This document shows, piece after piece, positions 11,020-22,649 of a stretch of 64,000 nucleotides of DNA. The first letter of the stretch is position 1, and every line of letters begins with the position of its first letter. A program made the position numbers and the translations under genes. The stretch is from Cyrtodaria siliqua. Lineage: Eukaryota > Mollusca > Bivalvia > Adapedonta > Hiatellidae. The notes under the pieces are model-generated. The model was not told the DNA's origin. It searched no databases and was given only the letters and a program-made list of their open reading frames with translations. Where the stretch lies: the NCBI GenBank assembly GCA_037043455.1, contig JAWPHD010001352.1:266548-330547 (forward strand), written 5' to 3'.

Positions 11020-14000
11020 TGGGTAAAACTAATAAGATCATTCAATGGAATTGTCGAGGTTTGAAACCAAATTATGATGAAATCAGCTTAATTTTAAATG
11101 AACACAACCCTATTGGCTTTTGTCTTCAAGAAACATTCTTGAAGACAAGTGATAAGGTATCTTTTAAACAATACTCACTATACAATCATATTTGTGATAC
11201 CGGGGACAAGGCGACTGGTGGAGTTTCGATAATCATTAATCGAAACATTCCTCACAGACCTGTTGCGTTGAAAACAAATTTGCAAACTATTGCGGTCAGT
11301 GTTACTATGCACAGAGTCATAACAATATGTTCCTTATATTTACCACCTAGTTCTTCACTAGACCCTAAAGATCTTAATCACCTAGTTGCACAATTGCCAT
11401 CACCTTTTATACTCTTGGGCGATTTTAATGCACACAACTACATCTGGGGTTGTAAAGATATAAACGATAAAGGCAAGACAATTGAGGATTTCTTAGCCAA
11501 AAACAATTTGTGTCTTTTTAATAATAAATCACATACTTACATCCTGCTACAGGCTCTCATTCGTCCATTGATTTAACAATATGCGATCCAACGCTTTTGA
11601 TAGATTTTTCGTGGAGTGTTGGAGACGACCTCTGTGGAAGTGACCACTTCCCCATATTTCTTGAAAATATCGGCCCTCCACTTTTCGAAAAAACGCAACG
11701 ATGGAAACTTCGCAAGGCTGATTGGACTACGTTTCAATCTCTTTGCGAGGAACAATTAAAGCCTTCCGTTTTCGAGGATGTCGAAGACGCAACTGCTCTT
11801 TTTACCAAAACTCTTCACGATATAGCTGATCAAACCATTCCAAAAACCTCGGCAAATCCTAAACGCCCACATAAACCATGGTACGACGATGACTGCAAAA
11901 AGGCAGTCAGCGATCGTAAAGCTGCATTAAATAATTTTAACTTGCGGCCATCTCAAACAAATTTAGATAACTTTAGAGTTTTTCGTGCGAAAGCCCGTCG
12001 TACTATTAAGGATAGCAAGAGGAAATCCTGGAGATCCTACGTCTCTAGGCTGAATTCTCGCTCATCTCTTAAGAAGACATGGGGACATGGTCCGGAAAAT
12101 AAGTGGTAAAGGTAATTCTAGTTCTGTAAATCATCTTAAAACAGATAATGGAGATATAACATCTGTCAAAGATATTACAAACACTTTAGCAGAAACTTTT
12201 TCAAAAAATTCTTCTGAAGGAAAATTGTCAACCAAATTTTCTGAAAAATAAGAAACAAAAAGAACAGAAGAAGCTGAACTTCAAGTCGAAAAAAATACAA
12301 TAAACTATTCACTCTCAAAGAACTTCGGGAGTCCCTTAAAAAGGCTCATGATAATCAGCTGGTCCTGATGATATCCATTATCAATTACTAAAACATTTAC
12401 CTGAATTCTGTCTCTCTACCCTTCTTGATATATTTAATAAGGTTTGGGTGACGGGAAACTTCCCCGATTCTTGGCGGGAAGCAATCGTTATTCCAGTCCC
12501 CAAACCTGGAAAGGAGAAAACGGACCCAATAAATTATCGCCCTATTGCTTTAACGAGTTGTATATGTAAAACCATGGAACGAATGATTAATGAGAGACTC
12601 GTTTGGTACCTGGAATCAAACAAGCTGATAACAAAGTATCAAAGTGGATTCCGGCGCCAACGAGACACAACAGACAATCTCATTCGATTTGAATCATTTA
12701 TTAGGGAAGCTTTCGTAAAAAAAGAACATCTAGTCGCTGTATTTTTTGACTTGGAGAAAGCTTATGATACTGCATGGAAGTACGGTATTATGAATGATCT
12801 TCATGACCTTGGTCTTAGAGGCCGATTACTCATTTGTATTGAGAAATTCTTAGATGATAGACAATTTCGTGTCCGAATGGGTTCAACCCTCTCTGATATT
12901 CATGAACAGGAGATGGGTGTTCCACAGGGCAGCATACTATCTGTTACACTTTTTAATATAAAGATTAGCAGTATAGTAAAGTGCATCAATCCAGGTGTGG
13001 GTTGTTCGCTATATGTTGACGACTTTGTTATATGTTATCGTGCAAAAAACATGAATACTATCGAGAGACAATTACAACAATGTCTAAATAAACTTCAGAC
13101 CTGGTCTGATGAAAATGGTTTTAAATTTTCTAAATCTAAAACTAATTGTATGCACTTTTGTCAACTTCGTAAACATCATGAAGACCCTCATCTAACACTG
13201 GATGGGTCACCAATACCAGTAGTGGATGAGACAAAATTCCTTGGTCTTATTTTCGACCGTAAATTAACGTTTATACCACACCTTAAATACTTGAAGGCCA
13301 AATGCCTTAAAGCTCTTAACTTACTTAAAGTTGTTGCAAACACTAATTGGGGAGCAGATCGAAAAGTCCTCTTGCGACTTTACAGATCTCTTATCAGATC
13401 CAAGCTGGACTACGGCTCAATAGTATATGGATCGACTCGCAAGTCGTACTTGCAGATGCTCGACCCTATACATAATCAAGGATTACGACTCGCCTTAGGT
13501 GCCTTTCGTACATCACCAGCCGAAAGTCTGTATGTTGAAGCCAATGAACCATCACTGTCTCATAGACGAGACAAATTAGCTTTTCAATACGCCATAAAAT
13601 TAAAGTCTAACCCTTCAAACCCAATTTCCGATAATGTTTTTAATCCTAGTTGTGAACCTCTTTTTGATCGAAAACCTAAGGCCATTCGACCATTTGGTCT
13701 TCGTATTAAACCAAAATTAACAGACACTGAAATCGACCTAAATTTGATTGCCAAGTACAAAGTACCACAAATTCCACCGTGGACTTTGGAAACTCCAACA
13801 ATTAGTTTTGATCTTTGTAATAATAACAAATCCAGTACAGACCCTACTGTCTTTCAAAGCAAATTTAATGAAATTATATCGAAATACAGTGACTTTCAAC
13901 ATATCTACACAGATGGCTCTAAAGATGGAGATAAGGTAGCTGCAGCAGCTGTTCACAAACACAGCATAAAGAGCCGGCTGTCTGACAAGGCCTCTATCTT

Positions 14001-14490
14001 TTCAGCTGAACTTAAGGCAATTGAACTTGCCTTAAATTATATTCAGGAATCTGATGATGACCATTTTGTAATATTTTCTGATTCCCTTTCATCTCTTCAA
14101 GCACTGGGTAATATGAAACATGATAACCCAGTTGTGCTTCAACTTTTAGAAAAGTACAATTCTCTTATAATTGATAATGTTATTATTTTCTGCTGGCTTC
14201 CAAGCCATGTAGGAATACGTGGTAATGATAGAGCTGATAGTGCTGCTTTAGATTTACATATATCTAATACCAAATTACCCTATACTGATTTTAAAAGTTG
14301 TATTAACACATATATTCGTAACTCTTGGCAAACCGCTTGGGATTTGTCAGTTAACAATAAACTCCATTCAATTAAACCGTTACTAGGAGAATGGCGTTCT
14401 TCTAGTAGACCCGTTCGTCGAGAGGAAGTTATCCTAGCCCGGTGCAGGATAGGGCATACAAGTTATACTCATTCATATGTATTACATTTT
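11019..14490 (+). pseudogene. LINE-A ORF2: endonuclease, reverse transcriptase and RNase H, broken
   Basis: The ATG overlaps the ORF1 stop. The endonuclease part (11019-12109) shows IIQWNCRGL, LQETF, LLGDFNAH and, after a frameshift near 11543, GSDHFPIF. Further frame breaks lie around 12075, 12220 and 12330. The RT-RNase H part is one open frame from 12448: FFDLEKAYDTAW, GVPQGSILS, then YVDDFVICY (catalytic YVDD). RNase H follows with HIYTDGSKDG, SAELKAIELAL, FSDSLSSLQAL and SHVGIRGNDRADSAA. A short in-frame deletion follows ADSAA relative to other copies. The true C-terminus is lost at the 14490 breakpoint. Confidence 0.85.
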
Positions 14491-14494
14491 TAAA

Positions 14495-15322
14495 ATATAT
14501 TTAAGCCATGGCGGCTATCTTGCATTTCCGACCAACCTGCATTTTGCGAGGATCAACTAGACATCAAGAGCAACATTTCTGTGAAGTTTCATGAACATTC
14601 GTCAAGCAGTTTCAGAGGAGTAGTCGCCAAAAGTGTTTCCTATATAACTCAATGTAAACAAAGATGGCCACTGGGGGCCCATTATGACATCCAATAACAA
14701 GAGGTCAATGACCTTGAAGCTCTACTGATTGATTTTGATTTCAGGAAGTAGTCGCTACAGACTTGTTTTTTGAAACCACTTGACGGATTTTCATGAAACT
14801 TCACAGGAATGTTGCTCTTAATGTCTAATTGATCCTAGCAAAATTTCAGGACGGCCGGAAATTTAAGAGCAACATTCCTGTGAAGTTTCATGAAAATCCG
14901 TCAAGTGGTTTCAGAGGAGTAGTCGCTACAAGTTTTCATTATATAACTCTATGTAAACAAAGATGGCCGCTGGCAGCCATGTTTAACGTCGAATCAAAAC
15001 GATTTTCGACAAGGACCAACATCATGTCATGCTGATCATTTTAGAAAAAGTCCCATATCAATATCACTTATAGTTTTCATGAAGAAGTCGCTACAAACTT
15101 GTTTTTTAAAAACCTATTTTTAGATCTGGCGGCCATCTTGGATTTCACATCAACATGAATTTTTGCTAGGATCAACTAGACTTCATGGGCAACATTTCTG
15201 TAAAGTTTCATGAAAATCCATTCAGTAGTTTCAGAGGAGAAGTCGCTACATTTAAGTTTAAAGACAGACGGACAGACAGACGGACGCCGCACCACGGCAT
15301 AAGCTCTGCTGATCTCTGATTT
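14495..15322 (-). repeat. Inverted copy of the 320-bp tandem repeat (right arm)
   Basis: Reverse complement of the 4795-6035 family: gtttcagaggagtagtcgc near 14610 and 14910, ggcggccatcttg near 15130, and the terminal cgccgcaccacggcataagc at about 15284-15303 followed by tctgctgatctctgat. The stretch 14690-14760 is the reverse complement of 5965-6035, including the tcaatgaccttgaa block. The left edge abuts the cut end of LINE-A copy 2. Confidence 0.85.
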
Positions 15323-16244
15323 TTCATCTGATCTTTACCAAACTTTACCAGATTTTTTAGTTATGGCCCTTGATTTAGTTAAAAAGCTGTATTTTGCCCA
15401 AAACTTAAAAAAAAAACGTAAATGGCAGTCTCTGGCTTCATTGATGTTATAAGAGCCATGTTAGCCAGTAGAGCGTCCACAGGCCCTCTTGGTCCTCTTG
15501 TTTCAGTATGTATCAGAAGTTCTTAATGCTGACAGAGACTTTGTCCATAGATAACAGTACAAAGGTTCATCTGCATGCCAGATTTTTCATTTTTTATTCG
15601 GTATTACAATAATAATAACAGTGTAACGCATATTAAATCCAGATTTACACAATGTAAAATTGTATCACCAATCTTTTGAACACTCGTGCAAGAATCGACA
15701 TTTTTTCACTTCATGGCGTGTCTCGTGCCCCTTCCAAACCCCAAGGTCAATGTCACAACTAAGTCAATGTTTGTGCTGTTATAGAATTTCATGTCTCTTA
15801 ACATGGCAACCTAAAATATTGGTAAAATCTGTACAGATATTTATGCTGGTGGTACAGTATTGTGTTTTACAAACACATTTAGTTTGACCTTTTTTGTAAA
15901 GTCAAGGTTGTAAAGTCAAGGTTGCAGTTTGGGTTAGGGTGGTACTTTTTTGGTTGTGATTCCTTAGCGGTAACCTTGTTTCACTATACATATTTAGCTG
16001 AAGGATTGGCTTGTTGACATGATTTTATCTCTATAATACTATATTTGATTACTTCAGGTGGACAACTTCAAACCAGAGGGCGTTTGGATTGGTTATAGGC
16101 TCGGCTATGAGATCAGCGACATTATCCTCGATAATTCAAAATATTTGTATATCGGAAACAATGGTTTGTATTAGTCTTCAAAATCGTCCACATTATAATC
16201 ATGTTTGAAGCTTACGTGTACCTAGATATTCGTGTGGCAGAGTG
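15323..16244. other. No gene; short dispersed-repeat remnants
   Basis: 15355-15510 resembles common bivalve interspersed sequence (ttatggcccttgattt; ggccctcttggtcctcttg). A small open frame at 15660-15887 lacks any domain. The rest is unremarkable AT-rich DNA, probably intronic to the gene at 16737. Confidence 0.45.
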
Positions 16245-16444
16245 TTAACCCTTAACCCGCTTAGCACGAATATAATAGCCTTTGCGTCCATTGTAAACAC
16301 AGCTCAGCCTGCGAGTAACTCATGGTTACAATGTCCGGCTGCTGATCAGTCATTCCCCCCAACACCTCTTTCTGAAATAAACGGAATCGTCCTAATCCTA
16401 AGAAAGAACAGTCCGTTATATATATTTCGCGGGTTAAGGGTTAA
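16245..16444. mobile_element. piggyBac-type MITE
   Basis: TTAA (16245-16248), then cccttaacccgc, then about 170 bp, then gcgggttaaggg, then TTAA (16441-16444). Perfect 12-bp terminal inverted repeats starting with CCC and a TTAA target duplication are the hallmarks of piggyBac elements. At 192 bp it carries no transposase, so it is non-autonomous. It probably sits in an intron upstream of the exon at 16737. Confidence 0.8.
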
Positions 16445-16736
16445 TAGGATGCTACTGCATTTACCCTAATAAAAACCCCTCCCCTTAGTGGGTCAGATGT
16501 CCACCAGATAAGTGCCCTCTTTCTGACATAGTGCAATTGTAGGACGAAGTTTTACCAGAAATTAATTTTCAGGAAGATTGTTGTAGGGCTTTTCTTCCAT
16601 TCAGTCAAGCAAGAATTAAACTAGTAGTTAAGTGTTCCAAATTTTTGACAGACATTTTGATATTGCCTTATATTTGATAAAGCCGTGACAAAATTGTATC
16701 TTTGTAGATTTTTTAAATGTTTTGTGTGTGTTTCAG

Positions 16737-16862
16737 ATACGGAGAACACGGGTAACGGATTTGAGGGCTGCATATACAGGGTCCAGATTGACACCATCTT
16801 CCCATTAAAAAGGGCCTTCCAAGACCCCAGACCAGACTACATTACTCCCGTACCTGGAGATG
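16737..16862 (+). CDS. Exon of a neurexin-IV/CASPR-like laminin-G protein
   Basis: Flanked by a pyrimidine-rich acceptor (tttcag) and a gtacg donor. The encoded segment has GNGFEGCIYRVQIDTIFPLK, which matches the end of a laminin-G domain (GFxGCI...V...PLK) as in neurexin-IV/contactin-associated proteins, membrane proteins of septate and axo-glial junctions. It begins with the last two bases of a codon, and its donor leaves one base, which joins in frame with the exon at 17460. Codon use is balanced and unlike the surrounding repeats. No upstream exon was confidently found. Confidence 0.65.
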
Positions 16863-17459
16863 GTACGTTTCCCTTGTATTTGTCTTTCTACTTTACACAT
16901 TGTAAATGGTTATGTTAGTTTAATACAAGTCAGCATTTATAGAAATGATATTAAAAGGTATTAAATATTTACACTAATTTCAAGATAACAGTTTAATACT
17001 TTGGTGATAATTGGTTCTGTTTTTTTTTCTTCAAATGTTGTGTCGTCTTCATAGCATTTCAGACACTTTTTCTCTCGGCGGCGGCGCACTTTTGTTTCGA
17101 ATTAATTAATTCTGAAGGATTTCACCTTCACTTTCTTCATACTTTATAACCTGATTGTCTTTGGTGAGAGGATGACCCCTATTAATTTTGGCATCAGTAG
17201 GTCAAAGATCAAGGCCACTGTTACCTTTTCATGAAAATTGATACCACTCATTTGAAACAGAACAGTTGCATGGATTTGACTTTATATTTTCTGGGCTTAG
17301 AATATGTTACAATAGTGTAGGATACTCCTCTTAAGTTGTATCGATTTCCAATTTCAATCTCCAAATAGTTCCGTAAAAAATCAACATTCAGCATGTTGCT
17401 ATGTATACTTGTATGCAGTCATTGCCCTATTAATCAATATTAAAACGTCATGTTAACAG
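16863..17459 (+). other. Intron between the two laminin-G-type exons
   Basis: Bounded by gtacg and taacag. It contains a decayed GGTCAAGG-family remnant near 17165-17225 (gatgacccctattaattttgg) and is otherwise AT-rich. Confidence 0.6.
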
Positions 17460-17580
17460 GAAAGATCCGAGAAGATACGTGTGGATTTGAGGAGATTACG
17501 CGGGAACCAGATCCGGTAGAGGTCAGGCCGTACGGTCCTACATATGTCAACCTGACTCTGCCTCCACCGGCCGCGGACGG
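17460..17580 (+). CDS. Second laminin-G-type exon, cut by LINE-A
   Basis: Joins in frame to the preceding exon (phase 1). It encodes DTCGFEEITREPDPVEVRPY and ends in a proline-rich stretch. Right after the codons for AADG the sequence becomes LINE-A 3' UTR (gatgatatggtagtaatata) and a TGA falls at once. Neurexin-IV-like proteins should continue into a transmembrane segment and a short cytoplasmic tail, which is not visible here. The exon end and donor are therefore probably lost, or the next exon lies past the LINE debris with a donor I cannot see. Confidence 0.6.
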
Positions 17581-17795
17581 ATGATATGGTAGTAATATAA
17601 TCTATGTTTAAATATAAATAAACAAATGCCTGTCAACGGGTGTATAAACAAGTAAATAGATAAGAACATATTATAATGATTTATAAAGTCTGATTATTAT
17701 AATGATTTATATAGTCTGATTCCTTTCAGGTAATCTAAAACAAGACTGTCGTCCTTGAATGCTGCTTTCCCTGTCCGATATTTTTATTCTTATTA
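17580..17795 (-). mobile_element. LINE-A 3' UTR fragment joined to a family-D fragment
   Basis: 17580-17746 matches LINE-A 3' UTR (gtagtaatata; atgcctgtcaacgggt; tagtctgattcctttcagg). From 17747 it switches to tgtcgtccttgaatgctgc and ttccctgtccgata, the retained end of another dispersed family (family D) also seen at 29481, 33426 and 23152. Confidence 0.7.
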
Positions 17796-17819
17796 AATCT
17801 ATAACAGTGCAGTACCTTT

Positions 17820-18302
17820 GAATGAATTAATAAATGAATGGTGTTTTACGGCACGTCGACACATAAATAGGTCATATATTGCGCAAAACCTGATGAATGA
17901 TGCAGAAATGAAGGATGGATTAATTAAAAAGTAATGTAAATATATAAAGATAACACTATTTACAAGTAAGGGATGATATGGTAGTAATATAAACTATATA
18001 TGTAAATCAACAAATGCCCGAAAACGGGTATATAAAGAAGTAAATATATACAAGAACATATTATAATGATTTATATAGTCTGACTTCCTTCAGGAAATCT
18101 AAAACTAGACTAAAATCTATAGTATTAAATAACTCGGTCATAGTATACCCTAATGCTGCTTTAGCAGCACTATCAGCTCTACAGTGCTTGAAGAGATGAA
18201 AGGGAATTAAGAAAAAATGGTCAGCATCAGATTTCTGAATATAATTCAAGGCAAATTCAATTGCCTTCAGTTCAGCTGAAAAGATAGTGGCATTGTCAGG
18301 CG
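17820..18302 (-). mobile_element. LINE-A 3' end with internal deletions
   Basis: Starts with a degenerate (AATG) tail and ggtgttttacggcacgtcga, runs through the 3' UTR and the ORF2 C-terminus (FSLVLDFLKE), then jumps to pieces of the RNase H region. It ends at 18302 in the ASIFSAELKAIE region. At least two internal deletions are present. Confidence 0.8.
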
Positions 18303-18770
18303 AACACCTGGCCGGATTTCAGAGAAACTTTGAAGGGATGATCAGTATTAGGCCTAGTGGTGCATTTCGTCACTATGTTCCGCTTGAATGATTTTTGACT
18401 TAGTTATGGCCCTTTAAAGATTTGACTACACAAACTTTATCTGGACTATTTCTCTTGAACCCTTGGCTGGATTTCAACGAAACTTTGCAGGGATGATCAG
18501 TACTAAGTCTAGTTAAATCAATGTTGATGAGTTATGGCCCTTTAAATGTTATAATACACACCTTTTGTCCGGACTACGTTCTCCTGAACCCCTGACCGGA
18601 TTTCAGAGAAACTGCAGGGATGATCAGTACCAGGCCTAGTTGTGCATGTCATCGCCGGGTTCCGGTTGAATGATTTTTGCTGAGTTATAGCCTTTTGATA
18701 CACAAACGTTATCCAGACTAGTCTCTTCTGAATTCTGTCTGGGTCAATTTTCGGTAATTTTCGTAGATTT
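18303..18770. repeat. Minisatellite of about 120-160-bp units
   Basis: ggatttcaacgaaactttgc and variants recur at about 18315, 18472 and 18598, each followed by gatgatcagta and gcctagt, then gaatgatttttg and gagttatggccctttaaa. This is a common bivalve-type non-coding tandem repeat. Confidence 0.75.
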
Positions 18771-19145
18771 AATTATTTTTTTGGCCAAAATGCATGTTTT
18801 TACGAAAAAGAGGGGTAACTCCCTTGTGTACTGAACTTTTCAAAAACATCTTTGTTTGGACTATTGTTGGCGGTCTATGTAATTATTCTTAAAACATTAT
18901 TATTTTTTTCCTGCTTTGCTGTCGAGACAATCAGCATCAAATCAGCGGACCTTTCCTTTTGTGTTCAGTATAGTAAACAAAAGCGTATGTTCGTGTTATT
19001 AATATTTAATTAAAATGTATAAAAGGCCACAGTATACTGGTACACATCGTAATAGTGTACACCTACATAGCAACATATTAAATATACAATACTGACCTGA
19101 CATGTTTAGTCCTGAAAAGTGTGACTACGATTTTTTCCCCATCAG
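18771..19145. other. No gene seen
   Basis: AT-rich sequence without coding signal or repeat structure I can define. Confidence 0.5.
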
Positions 19146-21360
19146 TATAGAATGAATGAATGAATGGTGTTTTACGGCACGTCGACACATAAATAGGTCA
19201 TATTGTGCGCAAAAATTGATGAAAAATGAAGAAATGAAGTATTAATTAAAAATTAATGTAAATATATAAAGATAAAACTATTAAAAAATAAGGGATGATA
19301 AGGTGAAATATAAACTATGTATGTAAATCAACAAATGCCCGTCAACGGGTATATAAACAAGTAAATTTATATACCAACGCATTATAATGATTTATATAGT
19401 CTGATCTATTTTAGGAAATCTAAAACAAGACTAAAATCTATAGTATCAAATAACTCTTTCATAGTATTAACATTGTAGTACCTTTGAGGCATAGGATCAA
19501 AGTCTACAGATTCCAATAAGATGTGTTTGACCGTTAACGGTGCAAAGCAGGGTATACATTCTGGTAATTGCTCAGCTTGTAATAAATATGAATGAATATA
19601 ACAACGTGTATGCCCTACCCTGCACCGGGCTAGGACAACTTCTTCTCGACGAATGGGTCTGCTAGAAGAACGCCACTCTCCGAGTAAAGGTTTAATTGAA
19701 TGTAGTTTACTGTTAATTGACAAATCCCAAGCGGCTTGCCAAGAGCTACGAACATATGTGTTGATACAACTTTTAAAATCAGTATAAGGTAATTTGGTAT
19801 TAGATATATGTAAACATAATGCTGCCTTAGCAGCACTAAAAGCTCTATCATTACCACATATTCCTACATGGCTTGGAAGCCAGCAGACAATAATAACATT
19901 ATCAACTATAAGAGAATTGTACTTTTCTAAAAGTTGAAGCACAACTGGATTATCATGTTTCATATTACCCAGTGCTTGAAGAGATGAAAGGGAATCAGAA
20001 AAGATTACGAAATGGTCATCATCAGATTCCTGAATAAAACTTAAAGCAAGTTCAATTGCAGACAGATGGCTCATTATGCTATGTTTGTGAACCACTGCTG
20101 CTGCAGCCACCTTGTCTCCATATTTAGAGCCATCTGTGTAGATATGTTGAAAGTCACTGTATTTCGATATAATTTCATTAAATTTGCTCTGAAAGACAGA
20201 AGGGTCTGTACTGGATGTGTTATTATTACAAAGATCAAAACTAATTGTTGGAGTTTCCAAAGTTCACGGTGGAATTTGTGGTACTTTGTACTTGGCAATC
20301 AAATTTAGGTCGATTTCAGTGACTCTTAATTTTGGTTTAATACGAAGAGCAAATGGCCGAATGGCCTTCGGTTTTCGATCAAAAAGAGGTTCATACTTAG
20401 GATTAAAAACAGTATCGAAAGTTGGATTTGAAGAGTTAGAATGTAATTTAATGGTATACTGAAGGGCTAATTTGTCCCGTCTGTGAGACAATGATGGTTC
20501 ATTAGCTTCAACATATCGACTTTCGGCTGGTGATGTACGAAAGGCTCCTAAGGCGAGTCGTAATCCTTGATTATGTATAGGATCGAGCATCTGCAAGTAC
20601 GACTTGCGAGTCGATCGATACACTAGTGAGCCGTAGTCCAGCTTGGATCTGATGAGAGATATGTAAAGTCGCAAGAGGACTTTTCGATCTGCTCCCCAAT
20701 TAGTGTTTGCAACAACCTTAAGTAAGTTAAGAGCTTTAAGGTATTTGGCCTTCAAGTATTTAAGGTGTGGTATAAACGTCAATTTACTGTAAAAAATAAG
20801 ACCTAGGAATTCTATCTCATCCACTTCTAGTAAAGGTGAACCGCCCAGTGTTAGATGAGGGTCTTCGTGATGTTTGCGTAGTTGACAAAAGTGCATACAG
20901 TTGGTTTTAGATTTTGAAAATTTAAAACCATTTTCATCAGACCAGGTCTGAAGTATATTGAGACATTGTTGTAATTGTCTCTCAATAGTATTCATGTTTT
21001 TTGCACGATAACAAAGTCGTCAACATATAGAGAACAATCCACTCCTGGATTGATGCATTTTACTATACTGTTAATCTTGATATTAAAAAGCGTGACAGAG
21101 AGTATGCTGCCCTGTGGAACACCCATCTCCTGTTCATGAATATCAGAGAGGGTTCAACCCATTCGGACACGAAACTGTCTATCATCTAAGAATTTCTCTA
21201 TAAATGTGTAATCGGCCTCTAAGACCAAGGTCATGAAGATCATTCATAATACCGTACTTTCATGCAGTATCATAAGCTTTCTCCAAGTCAAAACATACAG
21301 CGACTAGATGTTCTTTTTGTATGAAAGCTTCCCTAATAAACGATTCAAATCGTATGAGAT
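19146..21360 (-). pseudogene. LINE-A copy, RT-RNase H part, frameshifted
   Basis: An (AATG)n tail (19146-19162) and 3' UTR, then RNase H (19406-20260) and the RT thumb/connection (20264-20995) in two frames; one in-frame stop at 20261 separates them. Upstream, 20996-21360 still matches the RT palm (YVDD region near 21020, FDLEKAYD near 21270) but is frameshifted. The copy is 5'-truncated at about 21360. HIYTDGSKYGDK and ELALSFIQES are recognisable; part of the SAELKA helix around the catalytic glutamate is deleted, so RNase H would be inactive. Confidence 0.85.
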
Positions 21361-21888
21361 TGTCTAGTTTACGTGTGATATGCTTTGTGTCGGTAAATGG
21401 TATGATTAAACTTGATACGCTTGCTTCGTCATTCCCAGATCATATCGTATTTTTAAATGTGTTGTTATTTATGGATTGAATATTGTTGTGTTTTTCGTCT
21501 TTGTATATTTATTATTATTTTTTCAGGGTATGTTGAATAACTGACTTATCGAGGATGGCGGAATAGTGTCATACCAGAACATCGAAGCCTGATTGTTGTT
21601 AAAAGTAAATGTAATTGATTTGGAAATAAATACAAGTAGACAATATCTTAATTTTAATATCTCTAGACAGAACTGCGTTTAAATTAATTGGCGCACGCGG
21701 CACTCTTTCGGCACTCTTGTTCATCGAGCATTAAAATAAGCACATATACTTACATATCTAGTATTTGTTTTTCTTTAAACCTACAAACGTATAATTTAAA
21801 AAAGAAAGGCAAATAGAAGGTGAACCATAGGTTACATGCACTAACCCGCCAAATAACGGGGACAGGTACACAACAAAATCGTTTATTC
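21361..21888. other. No gene seen
   Basis: AT-rich DNA between two LINE-A fragments. No feature recognised. Confidence 0.5.
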
Positions 21889-22020
21889 AGTGATGATATC
21901 CACAATCAATTATGAAAACACTTACCTGAAACCTGTATCTTTACCCTTCTTGATCTATTTAATAAGGTTTGGTTGACAGGAAACTTCCCCGATTCTTTGC
22001 GGAAAGCAATCGTTATTCAG
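21889..22020 (+). pseudogene. LINE-A fragment from the start of the RT
   Basis: Matches 12355-12495 of copy 2: gatgatatccacaatcaatt, then acccttcttgatctatttaa, then gacaggaaacttccccgatt. It is cut at both ends. Confidence 0.8.
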
Positions 22021-22649
22021 TGTGACTATACCACATGATCTATGACGTCATTATTGCTAATTCTTGAAGAAAACAATTGTAAACATTCGCCCACATTGAA
22101 AGCTTCAGAGTGAGATAAGATTTCCTAGTTCTTAACCATTTTCTACCAAAGAAAGCGCAGGCGAACGCAAAACATGTATGCTATCCTCGACCGATATTCT
22201 TTTTTTTGTGAGAGTTGGTACTTTTGGAGAACACTTTGGAAAACTTCTGAAAATGCACCAGAAATAATTTGCTAATCCTTGAAGCGTACTTTAATTTTTC
22301 ACATGTTATGCACAAAATCTATTAACAACTCCCATTATTTTATCACATCAGGTAAGGGACAGGGTTTTGGGCTAAAGAACCAGTTCGCAAGAATTAATGA
22401 ATTTTTAAATTATGCTAATCCGTGAAGTCGATTTATTTGTATATGCTAAATCGTGAAGTCATTTTTGTTGTCCATTATCTACATCTTCATACAAATCCTA
22501 TGCAAAGCTTACAACATTTTAATGAAAGCATTTCAATGGACTAGACAATGACTTCCGAAATTTACTACATTTAATATCTTCTTTTAGAAGATGCACAATG
22601 TTGTTAGATTCATATGCGTCGTTCTGACAGATTAAGTTAAAGGGGATGA
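22021..22649. other. No gene; short repeated words
   Basis: Contains repeated phrases of the type tgctaatccgtgaagtc (near 22070, 22270, 22413 and 22443), perhaps a decayed tandem repeat. No coding signal is seen. Confidence 0.4.

Larger units (their letters stand above)
8871..14490 (+). mobile_element. LINE-A copy 2, nearly full-length non-LTR retrotransposon
   Basis: Order: 5' UTR (8871-9523), ORF1 (9524-11019), ORF2 with endonuclease, reverse transcriptase and RNase H (11019-14490). The combination of a zinc-knuckle ORF1, an apurinic-type endonuclease and an RNase H domain fits the I/Nimb group of LINEs; I cannot place the clade precisely. The 3' UTR and (CATT)n tail seen in other copies are missing: the copy ends just after ctcattcatatgtattac and runs straight into the inverted 320-bp repeat. 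Frame breaks in both ORFs make it inactive. Confidence 0.9.

Noticed and set aside
16050..16170. Further laminin-G-type exon
   Set aside because: A ttcag acceptor precedes an open stretch, but the translation does not resemble the domain in any frame and no donor fits.
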